Origin: an uncultured Sphingopyxis sp.
GTDB lineage: Bacteria > Pseudomonadota > Alphaproteobacteria > Sphingomonadales > Sphingomonadaceae
Assembly (NCBI RefSeq): GCF_900078365.1
Contig: NZ_LT598653.1
Span: 62,001 to 126,000 of the forward strand
Length of the DNA stretch: 64,000 nucleotides
Reading direction: 5' to 3'
The notes under the pieces were generated by a model. The model had not been told where the DNA came from. It made no database searches and saw only the letters and a program-made list of their open reading frames with translations. Positions 54,539-62,163 of the stretch are shown here, piece by piece; the first letter of the stretch is position 1, and each line of letters begins with the position of its first letter. The position numbers and the translations under genes are program-made.

Positions 54539-54799
54539 ATGGGCCCGTTTGAAATGGTCATCGGCATCGTCCTCATTGTGACGATCGGCAGCATCATCCG
54601 CGCCAAGCACGGCATCCGCCGCGACCGCCACGGCCATGATTATGTCGTCGGCAACGACGCCGAGACCAAGGCGCTGCAGGCCGAGATCCGTGCGCTCAAG
54701 GACCGGATCCAGGTGCTCGAACGCATCGCCACCGACAACAACCGCGCGGTCACGCTCGATCAGGAAATCGAGAAGCTGCGCGACAACAGCAAAATCTGA
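54539..54799 (+). CDS. Psp-operon small membrane coiled-coil protein 4
   Basis: 86 residues. A short membrane helix (MVIGIVLIVTIGSII) is followed by RAKHGIRRDRHGHDYVVGND, echoing the RAKHG of protein 1. The coiled coil AEIRALKDRIQVLERIATDN is followed by TLDQEIEKLRD. AGGAAAGGA is a very strong ribosome site for ATG 54539. The gap to the previous stop is 34 bases, without a visible terminator. Confidence 0.85.
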   Translation: MGPFEMVIGIVLIVTIGSIIRAKHGIRRDRHGHDYVVGNDAETKALQAEIRALKDRIQVLERIATDNNRAVTLDQEIEKLRDNSKI

Positions 54800-54822
54800 A
54801 CGCCGGTAAAGGAGCAACGCTC

Positions 54823-55068
54823 ATGGCTTTCATCACGCCCGACTTCACCGCCGCCGCGGTCGCGCTCAGCGCGCTGAGCATCGTCAGCCTCGTCGCGCTG
54901 CGCGGCTGGCGCGACTGGATCCAGCTCAAGCGCGAGGAGCTGGCCGCGGGGCACGCGCCGCTGGCGCAGGATGCGGCAGTCCCGCACGCCGGCTCGCGGA
55001 TCGAGATCGCCGACCTCAAGGAACGGCTGCGCAAATTGGAAGCGATCGCGGCGGGGGTCGATCTGTAA
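54823..55068 (+). CDS. Psp-operon small membrane coiled-coil protein 5
   Basis: 81 residues. The hydrophobic segment is at about 9-26 (TAAAVALSALSIVSLVALRG), then DWIQLKREELAAGH. The coiled coil ADLKERLRKLEAIAAGVDL lacks the final EIE-LR block, so this member is shortened at the C-terminus. AAAGGAG precedes ATG 54823. It is the last gene of the array, and a family C repeat follows and may end the transcript. Confidence 0.8.
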   Translation: MAFITPDFTAAAVALSALSIVSLVALRGWRDWIQLKREELAAGHAPLAQDAAVPHAGSRIEIADLKERLRKLEAIAAGVDL

Positions 55069-55088
55069 ACCGTCGCCATGAAAAAGAA

Positions 55089-55192
55089 CGTCGCCCCCGC
55101 AAAGGCGGGGGCCGCTGGCAGCCTTGCGCAACGCCGATAGCGGCCGCGTTCAGAGGCACGTGACTCTGAAACGCCCTTCGCGGGGGCGACGG
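55089..55192. repeat. Inverted repeat, family C, copy 5, with inserted palindrome
   Basis: Arms are CGTCGCCCCCGCAAAGGCGG and CCTTCGCGGGGGCGACG. The right arm is interrupted by about 25 bases holding a second palindrome, TTCAGAGGCACGTGACTCTG (55149-55168), not found in other copies. It lies between the Psp array and sufE. Confidence 0.85.
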
Positions 55193-55250
55193 TCAGAAGG
55201 GGCGATGCTTCCCCTTCCAACCCTTTCCAAAATCTGCCACTGCCGCCGCC

Positions 55251-55661
55251 ATGCGCAGTCTCTCCGACATCTTCGAAGAATATGATTTTCTCGACGGCGA
55301 CGATCGCTATCGCCTGCTGATCGAGCTCGGCCGCGAGCTGGAGCCGATGCCCGATGCGCTCAAGACCGACGCGACGCTGGTGCGCGGCTGCTCGGCGAGC
55401 GTCTGGGTCTATCCGGTGCCGCGCGATGACGGCCGGCTCCATTTCCTCGCCGACAGCAATGCCGCGATCACCAAGGGCATCGTCGCGCTCGTCCTCGCCG
55501 CGGTGCAGGACAAGCCGGCGCGCGAGGTCGCCGCAATGGACATCGCCGCCGCGCTCGCCCCCTTCGACCTCACGCGCCAGCTATCGTCGAACCGCACGCA
55601 GGGCGTCCCCAACATGGTCGCGCTTGTTCAGGACACCGCCCGCCGTATCGCGGCGGATTGA
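55251..55661 (+). CDS. sufE: SufE-family cysteine desulfuration protein
   Basis: 136 residues. The sulfur-accepting Cys is in VRGCSASVWVYPV (about residue 47), and TRQLSSNRTQGVPNMVALV is the conserved C-terminal block. SufE takes sulfur from the SufS cysteine desulfurase and passes it to the SufBCD scaffold for Fe-S cluster building. No other suf gene is adjacent, which is common for sphingomonads. Start ATG 55251. Confidence 0.94.
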   Translation: MRSLSDIFEEYDFLDGDDRYRLLIELGRELEPMPDALKTDATLVRGCSASVWVYPVPRDDGRLHFLADSNAAITKGIVALVLAAVQDKPAREVAAMDIAAALAPFDLTRQLSSNRTQGVPNMVALVQDTARRIAAD

Positions 55662-55730
55662 TCCGAGAGAGGCCTGTCGGCGACGGCCATAAGGGCCGCT
55701 TCGGGGTGGTGAGCCGCCATTCGCTACCTT

Positions 55731-55809
55731 CGTCATTCCCGCGAAAGCGGGAACCCAGTGTGGGGTCAGCCTACGCACGCGCGGGTCCCCACTTTCGCGG
55801 GGATGACGA
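55731..55809. repeat. Inverted repeat, family D, copy 4
   Basis: CGTCATTCCCGCGAAAGCGG faces CCACTTTCGCGGGGATGACG. With the next repeat it occupies the 349-bp gap between sufE and the convergent TonB receptor gene. Nothing else was seen there. Confidence 0.85.
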
Positions 55810-55844
55810 TGTAGGAGGCCGCAATCGGCTGGTTTCGGACATTT

Positions 55845-55920
55845 GTCATCCCGGACTTGATCCGGGATCCATTCTTTCCACGCTGCGTGAATGGACCCCG
55901 GATCAAGTCCAGGGTGACGA
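55845..55920. repeat. Inverted repeat, family B, copy 3
   Basis: GTCATCCCGGACTTGATCCG faces CCGGATCAAGTCCAGGGTGA around the ATTCTTTCCACGC centre, in the same orientation as copy 1. Its position past the receptor's stop suggests a terminator role. Confidence 0.85.
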
Positions 55921-56010
55921 TAAAACATAGGTCCGCTACCAGCCGGAAGCCGTCAAAAGAAAGGGTCGCGGGAGTTGCCTCCCGCGCCCCTTTCTTGCGT
56001 TCGCCGCGGC

Positions 56011-58533
56011 TTAGAAGCCGAGGATGAGCGACACGCTCGCCGCGCGCGGCGGGCCGATCTGGACGAACGGCGAGCTGCTCGAGTCGAGCGAGCCGCCGAA
56101 ATAGCCGACATAAAGCTCGTCGAACAGGTTGGTGATATTGAACTGCAGCGCGACGTCGCGATCGTTCCACATCTTGCCGATGTTCCACCGCACGTCGAGA
56201 TCGACGAGCGTGTAACCGCCCACGGTGGCGCCGAAGATTTGCGCGCCATCGTCGAAGATGGGCAGATTCTCGTCATTCACATAACGCTTGCCGGTGTGCT
56301 TGACCTGCGCGCCGATCTCGACCGCGCCGAGGCGAACCTGGCCGCGGGCGCCGACCGAGAAGGTCGGCGAACCGCTCTCGCGCTTGCCGCCGAGCTGGAT
56401 ATAGGCGGGATCGCCCACGGCCGCGCAGCCGAACTGACCGGCGTCAACCGCATCCTGCGAGCAGGTGCCGTTAAGCAGGTCGTTCTTGATCTCCGATTCG
56501 GTAAGCGAACCGAAGACATAGAGCAGCGTGTCGGGCGTCGGGCGCCACGAAACCGATCCGTCGATGCCATATTTGTCGACGCGGCCCAGGTTACGGAACA
56601 GCGTCGTGTCCTGGATCGGGTCGTAGGCGGTGGCGAGGCGGTTGTCGTACATTGTGTACCAGCCGGCGAGCTGGGCCTGAATGTTGCCGCTCGACCAGCG
56701 CACGCCGAGGTCGAAGCTGTCGGTCGTTTCCGGCGCCGGGCGGACGCCCGGCGTGTTTTCCGCAAAATAGAGCGACGCATAGAGCGGGTCGGTGCCCGGC
56801 ACCGACAAGCCCTTGGCATAGTTGGCGAACAGTGACGCCTTGCCGAACTTGTAGGTGAATCCGACGTTCGGCAGGATGTCGTCATATTTGTAGGTGCGCG
56901 ACTGCGGCGGCGCATAGTTCGGGTTCGCCGCTTCATAGGCGGCCGTATCCTGGGTGCCGAGGCAGTCGATGAAGCCCTGACCCGCGTTGGGCGTGGTCGT
57001 GAAGCAATATTGGTTGAGTTCGCGCGTGAAGAAGGGCGCGCGGACGCCGAGGATCGCCGTCAGGTCGCCGAACTCGCCGCGATACTCGCCCGACACCTGG
57101 TGCAGGATCGCATAGGACAGGCGGTCGCGCTTGTTGAGCACGAAGCCGTCGACCGTTTCGAGCGGATCGTTGACCGGGAAGACGTCGATGGGCTCGCCGT
57201 TCAGCTGGAGCAGGTTGGTTTCGCCCGTCTGGCGATGCCGCGCGCGGTCCCAGGTATAGGCGAGGCGGACATGGTGATCGTCGTTGATGTCGTAGTTGAG
57301 CGACGCGATGACGCCATAGCGACGGGTGTTGGTCTGGCTGGGATCGAGACCGCCGACGCGGTCGTTGATGTCGCCGTCGCCGTTGAGGTCGCGACCATAA
57401 TAATAGCCGCCGCCGATATAGCCGGTATAGTCGACGCCGCCGACGTTGCGGAAGCCTTCGCGCAGATCCTCGACGCCGCCGCCGTTCGCCTTCACCCACT
57501 GATAGCTCGGATCGACCGTCAGGACGAGGCTGTCGGCGAGAGTGAAGCGCGACGAGCCGCGGATATTGCCTGTGTTCGACGGATTGTAGCGGCGGTCGAA
57601 CTCCACACCGCAGCCGCCGCTGGTCGCCGAATCGCTGTAATCGACGGTTGGGTCGATCGTGCAGGGATAGTTGATGTCGTAGAAGCGATCCTTGCGGGCC
57701 GTCGGGAAATCGGGCAGCTGGAACGAACCGAAGAAATTGTTGCGGTTTTCGTTATAGTGACCCGCGACCGAGACGAAGTCGCCGTTCGATCCGATCTCCT
57801 GATAGATGCGGCCGTTATACTGCTGCTTCTTGACGCGGCCGTAATTGTTGAACGGGTTATCATAGCCGGTGTAGCTCGCCGACACGAACGCCTTGGTGCC
57901 CATGCCCGTGATGTCGCCGGTGTCGATCATCAGGAAGCCGCGCATATAGGGGCGGCTGCGCTGGCGGCCGCTTGCGACGATGTCGCCATAGCTGATCGTC
58001 GTGGTGACGCCGAATTCGTTGGCGGGAACGCGGGTGCGGATGTTGATCGTGCCGCCGACCGCCGATGCGGTCGGGCTGTCGACGTCGGTGACGCCGAGGT
58101 TGACGTTGACCTGTTCCAGCACTTCGGGATCGACCTGCTGGTTGGTGTAGAGCGCGTAATTGCCCGAATCGTTGAGCGGTAGGCCGTCGAGGGTCTGTGA
58201 GATGCGGTCGGCCGAGAAGCCGCGGATCGTGAAGCCGCCGCCCGATGAACCCCACGGGTCGTTATTCTGGAAATTGACGCCGGGGACCAGATTGACGATG
58301 TCGTTGACCGTCTGGCCGGGACGCTGGCGACGGATGATCTCTTCGTCCAGAACCTGCTTCGCCTTCGGCGTGTTGGGCAGCGAGACGCCGCCCACGTCGG
58401 TGGAGGTCGTGCCGGTGACGACGATTTCGTCGTCGAAGTCGACCGAGCCGGTCGACTGGGCGAAAGCCGGCGTGGAGAGCAGCGCGACCGGAAGCAGCGC
58501 AACGCTGGCGGTGAGCGTTTGACGGAATTTCAT
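56011..58533 (-). CDS. Large TonB-dependent receptor
   Basis: 840 residues. The signal peptide ends at STPAFA. The TonB-box region DDEIVVTGTT is followed by a plug domain with RRQRPGQTVNDIVNLVPGV and SGGGFTIRGFSADRISQTLD. The barrel contains a calcium-like DLNGDGDINDRVGG loop and ends RAASVSLILGF with terminal Phe. The many Tyr/Asn-rich strands and plug style resemble receptors for sugars or other non-iron ligands rather than classic siderophores, but the ligand is unknown. ATG 58533 opens the signal peptide. The gap upstream has two direct ATTGTGACAG repeats. Confidence 0.92.
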   Translation of the reverse strand: MKFRQTLTASVALLPVALLSTPAFAQSTGSVDFDDEIVVTGTTSTDVGGVSLPNTPKAKQVLDEEIIRRQRPGQTVNDIVNLVPGVNFQNNDPWGSSGGGFTIRGFSADRISQTLDGLPLNDSGNYALYTNQQVDPEVLEQVNVNLGVTDVDSPTASAVGGTINIRTRVPANEFGVTTTISYGDIVASGRQRSRPYMRGFLMIDTGDITGMGTKAFVSASYTGYDNPFNNYGRVKKQQYNGRIYQEIGSNGDFVSVAGHYNENRNNFFGSFQLPDFPTARKDRFYDINYPCTIDPTVDYSDSATSGGCGVEFDRRYNPSNTGNIRGSSRFTLADSLVLTVDPSYQWVKANGGGVEDLREGFRNVGGVDYTGYIGGGYYYGRDLNGDGDINDRVGGLDPSQTNTRRYGVIASLNYDINDDHHVRLAYTWDRARHRQTGETNLLQLNGEPIDVFPVNDPLETVDGFVLNKRDRLSYAILHQVSGEYRGEFGDLTAILGVRAPFFTRELNQYCFTTTPNAGQGFIDCLGTQDTAAYEAANPNYAPPQSRTYKYDDILPNVGFTYKFGKASLFANYAKGLSVPGTDPLYASLYFAENTPGVRPAPETTDSFDLGVRWSSGNIQAQLAGWYTMYDNRLATAYDPIQDTTLFRNLGRVDKYGIDGSVSWRPTPDTLLYVFGSLTESEIKNDLLNGTCSQDAVDAGQFGCAAVGDPAYIQLGGKRESGSPTFSVGARGQVRLGAVEIGAQVKHTGKRYVNDENLPIFDDGAQIFGATVGGYTLVDLDVRWNIGKMWNDRDVALQFNITNLFDELYVGYFGGSLDSSSSPFVQIGPPRAASVSLILGF

Positions 58534-58624
58534 TTCAGGATGTCCCCTTTGGTGTGCGTTCGGCAGGCGCGCGATCGGGGCGCGCCAAGACCTGCGAGCG
58601 CCCCTGAAGCCCGCATGTGGCACG

Positions 58625-58646
58625 ATTGTGACAGCAATTGTGACAG
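58625..58646. promoter_or_regulatory. Tandem direct repeat upstream of the TonB receptor
   Basis: ATTGTGACAG occurs at 58625-58634 and again at 58637-58646, a 12-base spacing close to one DNA turn. It lies about 95 bases before the receptor start and could be a regulator site. Nothing else was seen in this 271-bp gap. Confidence 0.35.
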
Positions 58647-58804
58647 TGCAAGCCGTGCGCGCTGCGCCGCTCGGCCGAGGATGGAAAAAGCACGGATTCG
58701 CGTGCCGTGCCGGTTTTTATCCACAGGCGCGGCTGCGTTTTTTTCTGCTACTGTTGCTGCAATGCAACATGAAGTCGCGCGCCGGCGCGGCGCGCGACTC
58801 GGGA

Positions 58805-60076
58805 TCAGGCGGCGTCGCCCGCCGCTTCCTTGCTTTTGTCGGCATAGACGCGGACGGGATCCTTGCGGCCTTCGACGACATCCTTGTCGACGACGATCTC
58901 GACCACATCGGTGAGGTCGGGCAGGTCGAACATCGTATCGAGCAGGATCGCCTCGACGATCGAGCGCAGCCCGCGCGCACCGGTCTTGCGTTCGATCGCC
59001 TTCTTGGCGACCGCGACGAGCGCGTCGTCGGTGAAGGTCAGCGCGACTTCTTCGAGGTCGAACAGCTTCTTATACTGTTTGACCAGCGCATTCTTGGGCT
59101 CGCCGAGAATCTTGACCAGCGCGTCGACGTCGAGATCCTCGAGCGTCGCGATCACGGGCAGACGTCCGACGAATTCGGGGATCAGGCCGAATTTGAGGAG
59201 ATCCTCGGGCTCGATCTGTTTGAGGACTTCGCCCGAGCGGCGCTCGTCGGGGCCGGCGACATGCGCGCCGAAACCGATCGACTTGCCCTGAAGGCGGTCG
59301 CCGATGATCTTTTCGAGGCCGCTGAACGCGCCGCCCGCGATGAACAGGATGTTCGTCGTGTCGACCTGCAGGAATTCCTGCTGCGGATGCTTGCGGCCGC
59401 CCTGCGGCGGGACGCTCGCGGTCGTGCCTTCCATCAGCTTCAGCAGCGCCTGCTGCACGCCTTCGCCCGACACGTCGCGGGTGATCGACGGATTTTCGGC
59501 CTTGCGCGAGATTTTATCGATCTCGTCGATATAGACGATGCCGCGCTGCGCCTTTTCGACATTATAGTCGCTGGCCTGCAGCAGCTTGAGGATGATGTTC
59601 TCGACATCTTCGCCGACATAGCCCGCCTCGGTCAGCGTCGTTGCGTCGGCCATGGTGAAGGGTACGTCGAGGAAACGCGCGAGCGTCTGCGCGAGCAGCG
59701 TCTTGCCGCTGCCGGTCGGGCCGACGAGCAGGATGTTCGACTTTGCGAGTTCGACATCGTCGCCGCGGCCGCTGTTCGCGAGGCGCTTGTAATGATTGTG
59801 CACCGCGACCGACAGCACGCGCTTGGCGGTGTTCTGGCCGATGACATAGGCGTCGAGATGCTGGCAGATTTCAAGCGGGGTCGGTACCGCGCCGTCCTTG
59901 CGCGCGGCGACGCCGCCCTTGATCTCTTCGCGGATGATGTCGTTGCACAGCTCGACGCATTCGTCGCAGATGAACACGGTCGGCCCGGCAATCAGCTTGC
60001 GGACTTCGTGCTGCGACTTGCCGCAGAAGGAGCAATAGAGGGTGCTCTTGCTGTCCGAGCCACTCAATTTCGTCAT
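58805..60076 (-). CDS. clpX: ClpX, ATPase subunit of ClpXP protease
   Basis: 423 residues. The N-terminal zinc domain has LYCSFCGKSQHEV and FICDECVELC (four Cys). The AAA+ module has Walker A VGPTGSGKTLLAQ (about residue 118), Walker B IVYIDEIDKI, and the IGF-type loop LQGKSIGFGAHV that docks on ClpP. It unfolds tagged proteins for ClpP. The start is ATG 60076 with AGGAAG upstream. Its promoter region has an operator-like palindrome. clpP is upstream on the same strand but 260 bp away. Confidence 0.98.
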   Translation of the reverse strand: MTKLSGSDSKSTLYCSFCGKSQHEVRKLIAGPTVFICDECVELCNDIIREEIKGGVAARKDGAVPTPLEICQHLDAYVIGQNTAKRVLSVAVHNHYKRLANSGRGDDVELAKSNILLVGPTGSGKTLLAQTLARFLDVPFTMADATTLTEAGYVGEDVENIILKLLQASDYNVEKAQRGIVYIDEIDKISRKAENPSITRDVSGEGVQQALLKLMEGTTASVPPQGGRKHPQQEFLQVDTTNILFIAGGAFSGLEKIIGDRLQGKSIGFGAHVAGPDERRSGEVLKQIEPEDLLKFGLIPEFVGRLPVIATLEDLDVDALVKILGEPKNALVKQYKKLFDLEEVALTFTDDALVAVAKKAIERKTGARGLRSIVEAILLDTMFDLPDLTDVVEIVVDKDVVEGRKDPVRVYADKSKEAAGDAA

Positions 60077-60131
60077 AAATCTTCCTATGGCGGGCCCAAA
60101 AGGGGCGGCGCCGTCCTTATCCTAGCCCCCG

Positions 60132-60173
60132 GTCACCCAATTACAATATGGCAATTGGGTGACATCGGTTCAA
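60132..60173 (-). promoter_or_regulatory. Promoter of clpX with overlapping palindromic operator
   Basis: On the minus strand TTGAAC (60173-60168), a 17-base spacer, and CATATT (60150-60145) form a sigma-70 promoter. GTCACCCAATT (60132-60142) and AATTGGGTGAC (60153-60163) are perfect 11-base arms that lie across the -10 box and spacer. A repressor there would block clpX (inference). Confidence 0.55.
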
Positions 60174-60246
60174 TGTTCCGCCTAGCGCCAAGGCGCCAAG
60201 CGAGCGTCAAGAAACAGGGTTACCAAGAGTCCTTGCTTTGGCGTAC

Positions 60247-60323
60247 GGCGCCGGCGCGCTCCCCCTCCCAGCCTCCCGACACGGTATCCTATGGGAGGCT
60301 GGGAGGGGGAGCGGGCCGGCGCC
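60247..60323. repeat. Inverted repeat, family K, copy 2
   Basis: GGCGCCGGCGCGCTCCCCCT faces AGGGGGAGCGGGCCGGCGCC, with TCCCAGCCTCCC and its complement inside. It lies just past the clpP stop codon and may end that transcript. Confidence 0.8.
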
Positions 60324-60336
60324 GTGCGCTAACGAA

Positions 60337-60987
60337 TCAGGGTGTCGGACCCTCGCTCACATCCTTCGGCGCGTCGTCGCCGGGCAGGCCCGGGCGGCGG
60401 TCGTAGACATGATCGACGATACCGAATTCCTTGGCCTCGTCGGCTTCGAGGAAGGTGTCGCGGTCCATCGCCTTTTCGATCTCTTTCAGCGACTTGCCCG
60501 TATATTTGACATAGAGGTCGTTCATCCGCTTCTTGATGCGCAGGATTTCCTTGGCCTGGATCTCGATGTCCGACGCCATGCCGCGCGCGCCGCCCGACGG
60601 CTGGTGGACCATCACGCGCGCATTGGTCAGCGCGACACGCATCCCGGGCTCGCCCGCCGCGAGCAGGAAGCTGCCCATCGACGCCGCCTGGCCGATGCAG
60701 ACGGTGCCGACGCGCGGGCGGATATATTGCATCGTGTCGTGGATCGCCATGCCCGCCGTGACGACGCCGCCCGGCGAGTTGATGTACATATAGATGTCCT
60801 TCTTCGGATTTTCCGATTCGAGGAACAGGAGCTGAGCGACGATCAGCGAGGCCATATTGTCCTCGACCTCGCCGGTGACGAAGACGATCCGTTCGCGCAG
60901 CAGGCGCGAGAAAATGTCGAAGCTGCGTTCGCCGCGGCTCGTCTGCTCGACGACGACGGGAACAAGGGCGGCGAGCGGGTCGATCAT
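60337..60987 (-). CDS. clpP: ClpP, serine protease subunit
   Basis: 216 residues. The catalytic Ser is in IGQAASMGSFLL (about residue 103), His in VMVHQPSGGARG (about 128) and Asp in AMDRDTFLEA (about 177). FLESENPKKDIYMYINSPGG is the oxyanion region. It forms the 14-mer proteolytic chamber with ClpX or ClpA. A 20-residue tail after IVDHVYDRRPG is variable. Start ATG 60987 has AAGGA nine bases upstream. Confidence 0.98.
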   Translation of the reverse strand: MIDPLAALVPVVVEQTSRGERSFDIFSRLLRERIVFVTGEVEDNMASLIVAQLLFLESENPKKDIYMYINSPGGVVTAGMAIHDTMQYIRPRVGTVCIGQAASMGSFLLAAGEPGMRVALTNARVMVHQPSGGARGMASDIEIQAKEILRIKKRMNDLYVKYTGKSLKEIEKAMDRDTFLEADEAKEFGIVDHVYDRRPGLPGDDAPKDVSEGPTP

Positions 60988-61141
60988 GGAATAGAGTCCT
61001 TATATTTTCCGGGTTGCCACGCCGAGGACCGGCGGGCTCCCCCTTCGGTGACCTACATCGGCGGCAAGGCGGAGCGTTTCAAGGGGGCAAATCATGGGGG
61101 ACGGTTGATGGTGGTAGCGTGGGTGGGTGGCGGTGGATCGA

Positions 61142-61278
61142 TCCTCCCTGTGGCGAAGCCATGGGGAGGTGGCAGCGGCGCAGCCGCTGACGGAGGGGCT
61201 GTGGCGCGACATCGCTGGCCCCTCCACCATTCGCTTCGCGAACGGTCCCCCTCCCCATGGCTTCGCCACAGGGAGGAT
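61142..61278. repeat. Composite inverted repeat, family I, copy 2
   Basis: CCTCCCTGTGGCGAAGCCAT faces ATGGCTTCGCCACAGGGAGG, with GGTGGCAGCGGCGCAGCCGC and the CCATTCGCTTCGCG centre. It is more symmetric than copy 1 (38579-38776). It fills most of the 357-bp gap between clpP and fdxA. Confidence 0.85.
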
Positions 61279-61293
61279 TAAGGGTCACTCTCG

Positions 61294-61326
61294 CCAAAAA
61301 ATAAGGGGCGGGAAAGTCCCGCCCCG
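61294..61326 (-). terminator. Rho-independent terminator of fdxA
   Basis: On the minus strand GGGGCGGGACTTTCCCGCCCC is a perfect 9-bp stem, followed by TTATTTTTT. It lies about 20 bases past the fdxA stop. Confidence 0.88.
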
Positions 61327-61344
61327 CTGTCTCGCATCAAGCGA

Positions 61345-61683
61345 TTAGTCGCCTTCGCCCGGTTCGGGCGAGAAATATTTTTCGAACTTGCCTTCGACGC
61401 CCTTATATTCGTCGGCGTCGGCGGGGCTGTCCTTCTTGACCGTGATGTTCGGCCATTCGGCGCTGAACTTGCTGTTGACCTCGAGCCATTTTTCGAGGCC
61501 GCTCTCGGTGTCGGGCAGGATCGCCTCGGCGGGGCATTCGGGTTCGCACACGCCGCAGTCGATGCACTCGTTCGGATTGATGACGAGCATATTCTCGCCC
61601 TCGTAGAAACAGTCGACGGGGCACACCTCGACGCAGTCCATATATTTGCACCGGACGCAGGCATCGGTGACGACATAGGTCAT
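61345..61683 (-). CDS. fdxA: 7Fe ferredoxin FdxA
   Basis: 112 residues. The N-terminus MTYVVTDACVRCKYMDCVEV and CPVDCFYEG carry the [3Fe-4S] ligands. The CIDCGVCEPECP set carries the [4Fe-4S] ligands. A 50-residue C-terminal extension follows, as in Azotobacter-type FdI. It is a low-potential electron carrier of the cytoplasm. ATG 61683 was chosen over a frame open to 61728. It is read in the same direction as the helicase and S4 genes, the usual order in Alphaproteobacteria. A Fur-like site lies about 100 bases upstream. Confidence 0.96.
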   Translation of the reverse strand: MTYVVTDACVRCKYMDCVEVCPVDCFYEGENMLVINPNECIDCGVCEPECPAEAILPDTESGLEKWLEVNSKFSAEWPNITVKKDSPADADEYKGVEGKFEKYFSPEPGEGD

Positions 61684-61783
61684 GGGTATTCGCTCCCTTG
61701 GTCGGCGGCACCCTTGCCGTCCGGACAATGAATGCCCCCGCCTCTAAGCCGCGCGAATGTTACGCGTCAACGCAAAGCGACAG

Positions 61784-61799
61784 TTGCGAATCACTCTCA
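61784..61799. promoter_or_regulatory. Possible Fur-type half site upstream of fdxA
   Basis: TTGCGAATCACTCTCA differs by one base from the common Fur-like sequence TTGCGAATCATTCTCA and shares TTGCGAAT with the site before the TonB receptor at 25835. It is about 100 bases from fdxA and beyond the S4 gene's stop. Confidence 0.35.
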
Positions 61800-61856
61800 C
61801 TCGATAGGGAAAAGCGCGCGCTTTGGGGGGACAGCTTTTCCTCGCCCGCCGATAGT

Positions 61857-62156
61857 TCAGCTGGAGGGGGCGGAGGCTTCCGAATCGAGCCGGACGTAGC
61901 AGGCCTGCGCTTCAGGCGCCGGGCCGCGGCGCAGCGGGAGGGTCAGGAGGCGGATCACCTCGATGCGCTCGCCGACCGGCAGCACCAATGTCGCGCCGGC
62001 GTGGACCGCGCAGGACGAGCGGGTGACGCGCCGCCCGTCGAGCCGGATATGCCCCGCCGCCACCATCGCCTGCGCGATGCTGCGCGAGCGGGCGAAACGC
62101 AGGAACCACAGCAGCTTGTCGAGCCGGATGCTTCCTGCGGCGCCGGGGCTTGCCAT
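61857..62156 (-). CDS. S4-domain RNA-binding protein (HslR-like)
   Basis: 99 residues. A single S4 domain: IRLDKLLWFLRFARSRSIAQ, then MVAAGHIRLDGRRVTRSSCA, then a beta strand VLPVGERIEVIRLL. The E. coli relative Hsp15 rescues stalled 50S subunits carrying tRNA. ATG 62156 lies eight bases after the helicase stop, so the two are cotranscribed. An earlier ATG would extend into the helicase tail. Confidence 0.9.
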   Translation of the reverse strand: MASPGAAGSIRLDKLLWFLRFARSRSIAQAMVAAGHIRLDGRRVTRSSCAVHAGATLVLPVGERIEVIRLLTLPLRRGPAPEAQACYVRLDSEASAPSS

Positions 62157-62163
62157 AAGCGCG

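Noticed and set aside
54823..55068. Protein 5 of the Psp array as a decayed gene
   Set aside because: It lacks the EIE-LR end, but the frame, ribosome site, membrane helix and first coiled-coil half are intact, so it is reported as a short member.
58640..58800. A possible small gene upstream of the large TonB receptor
   Set aside because: Frames here are short, with poor ribosome sites and no recognisable product.
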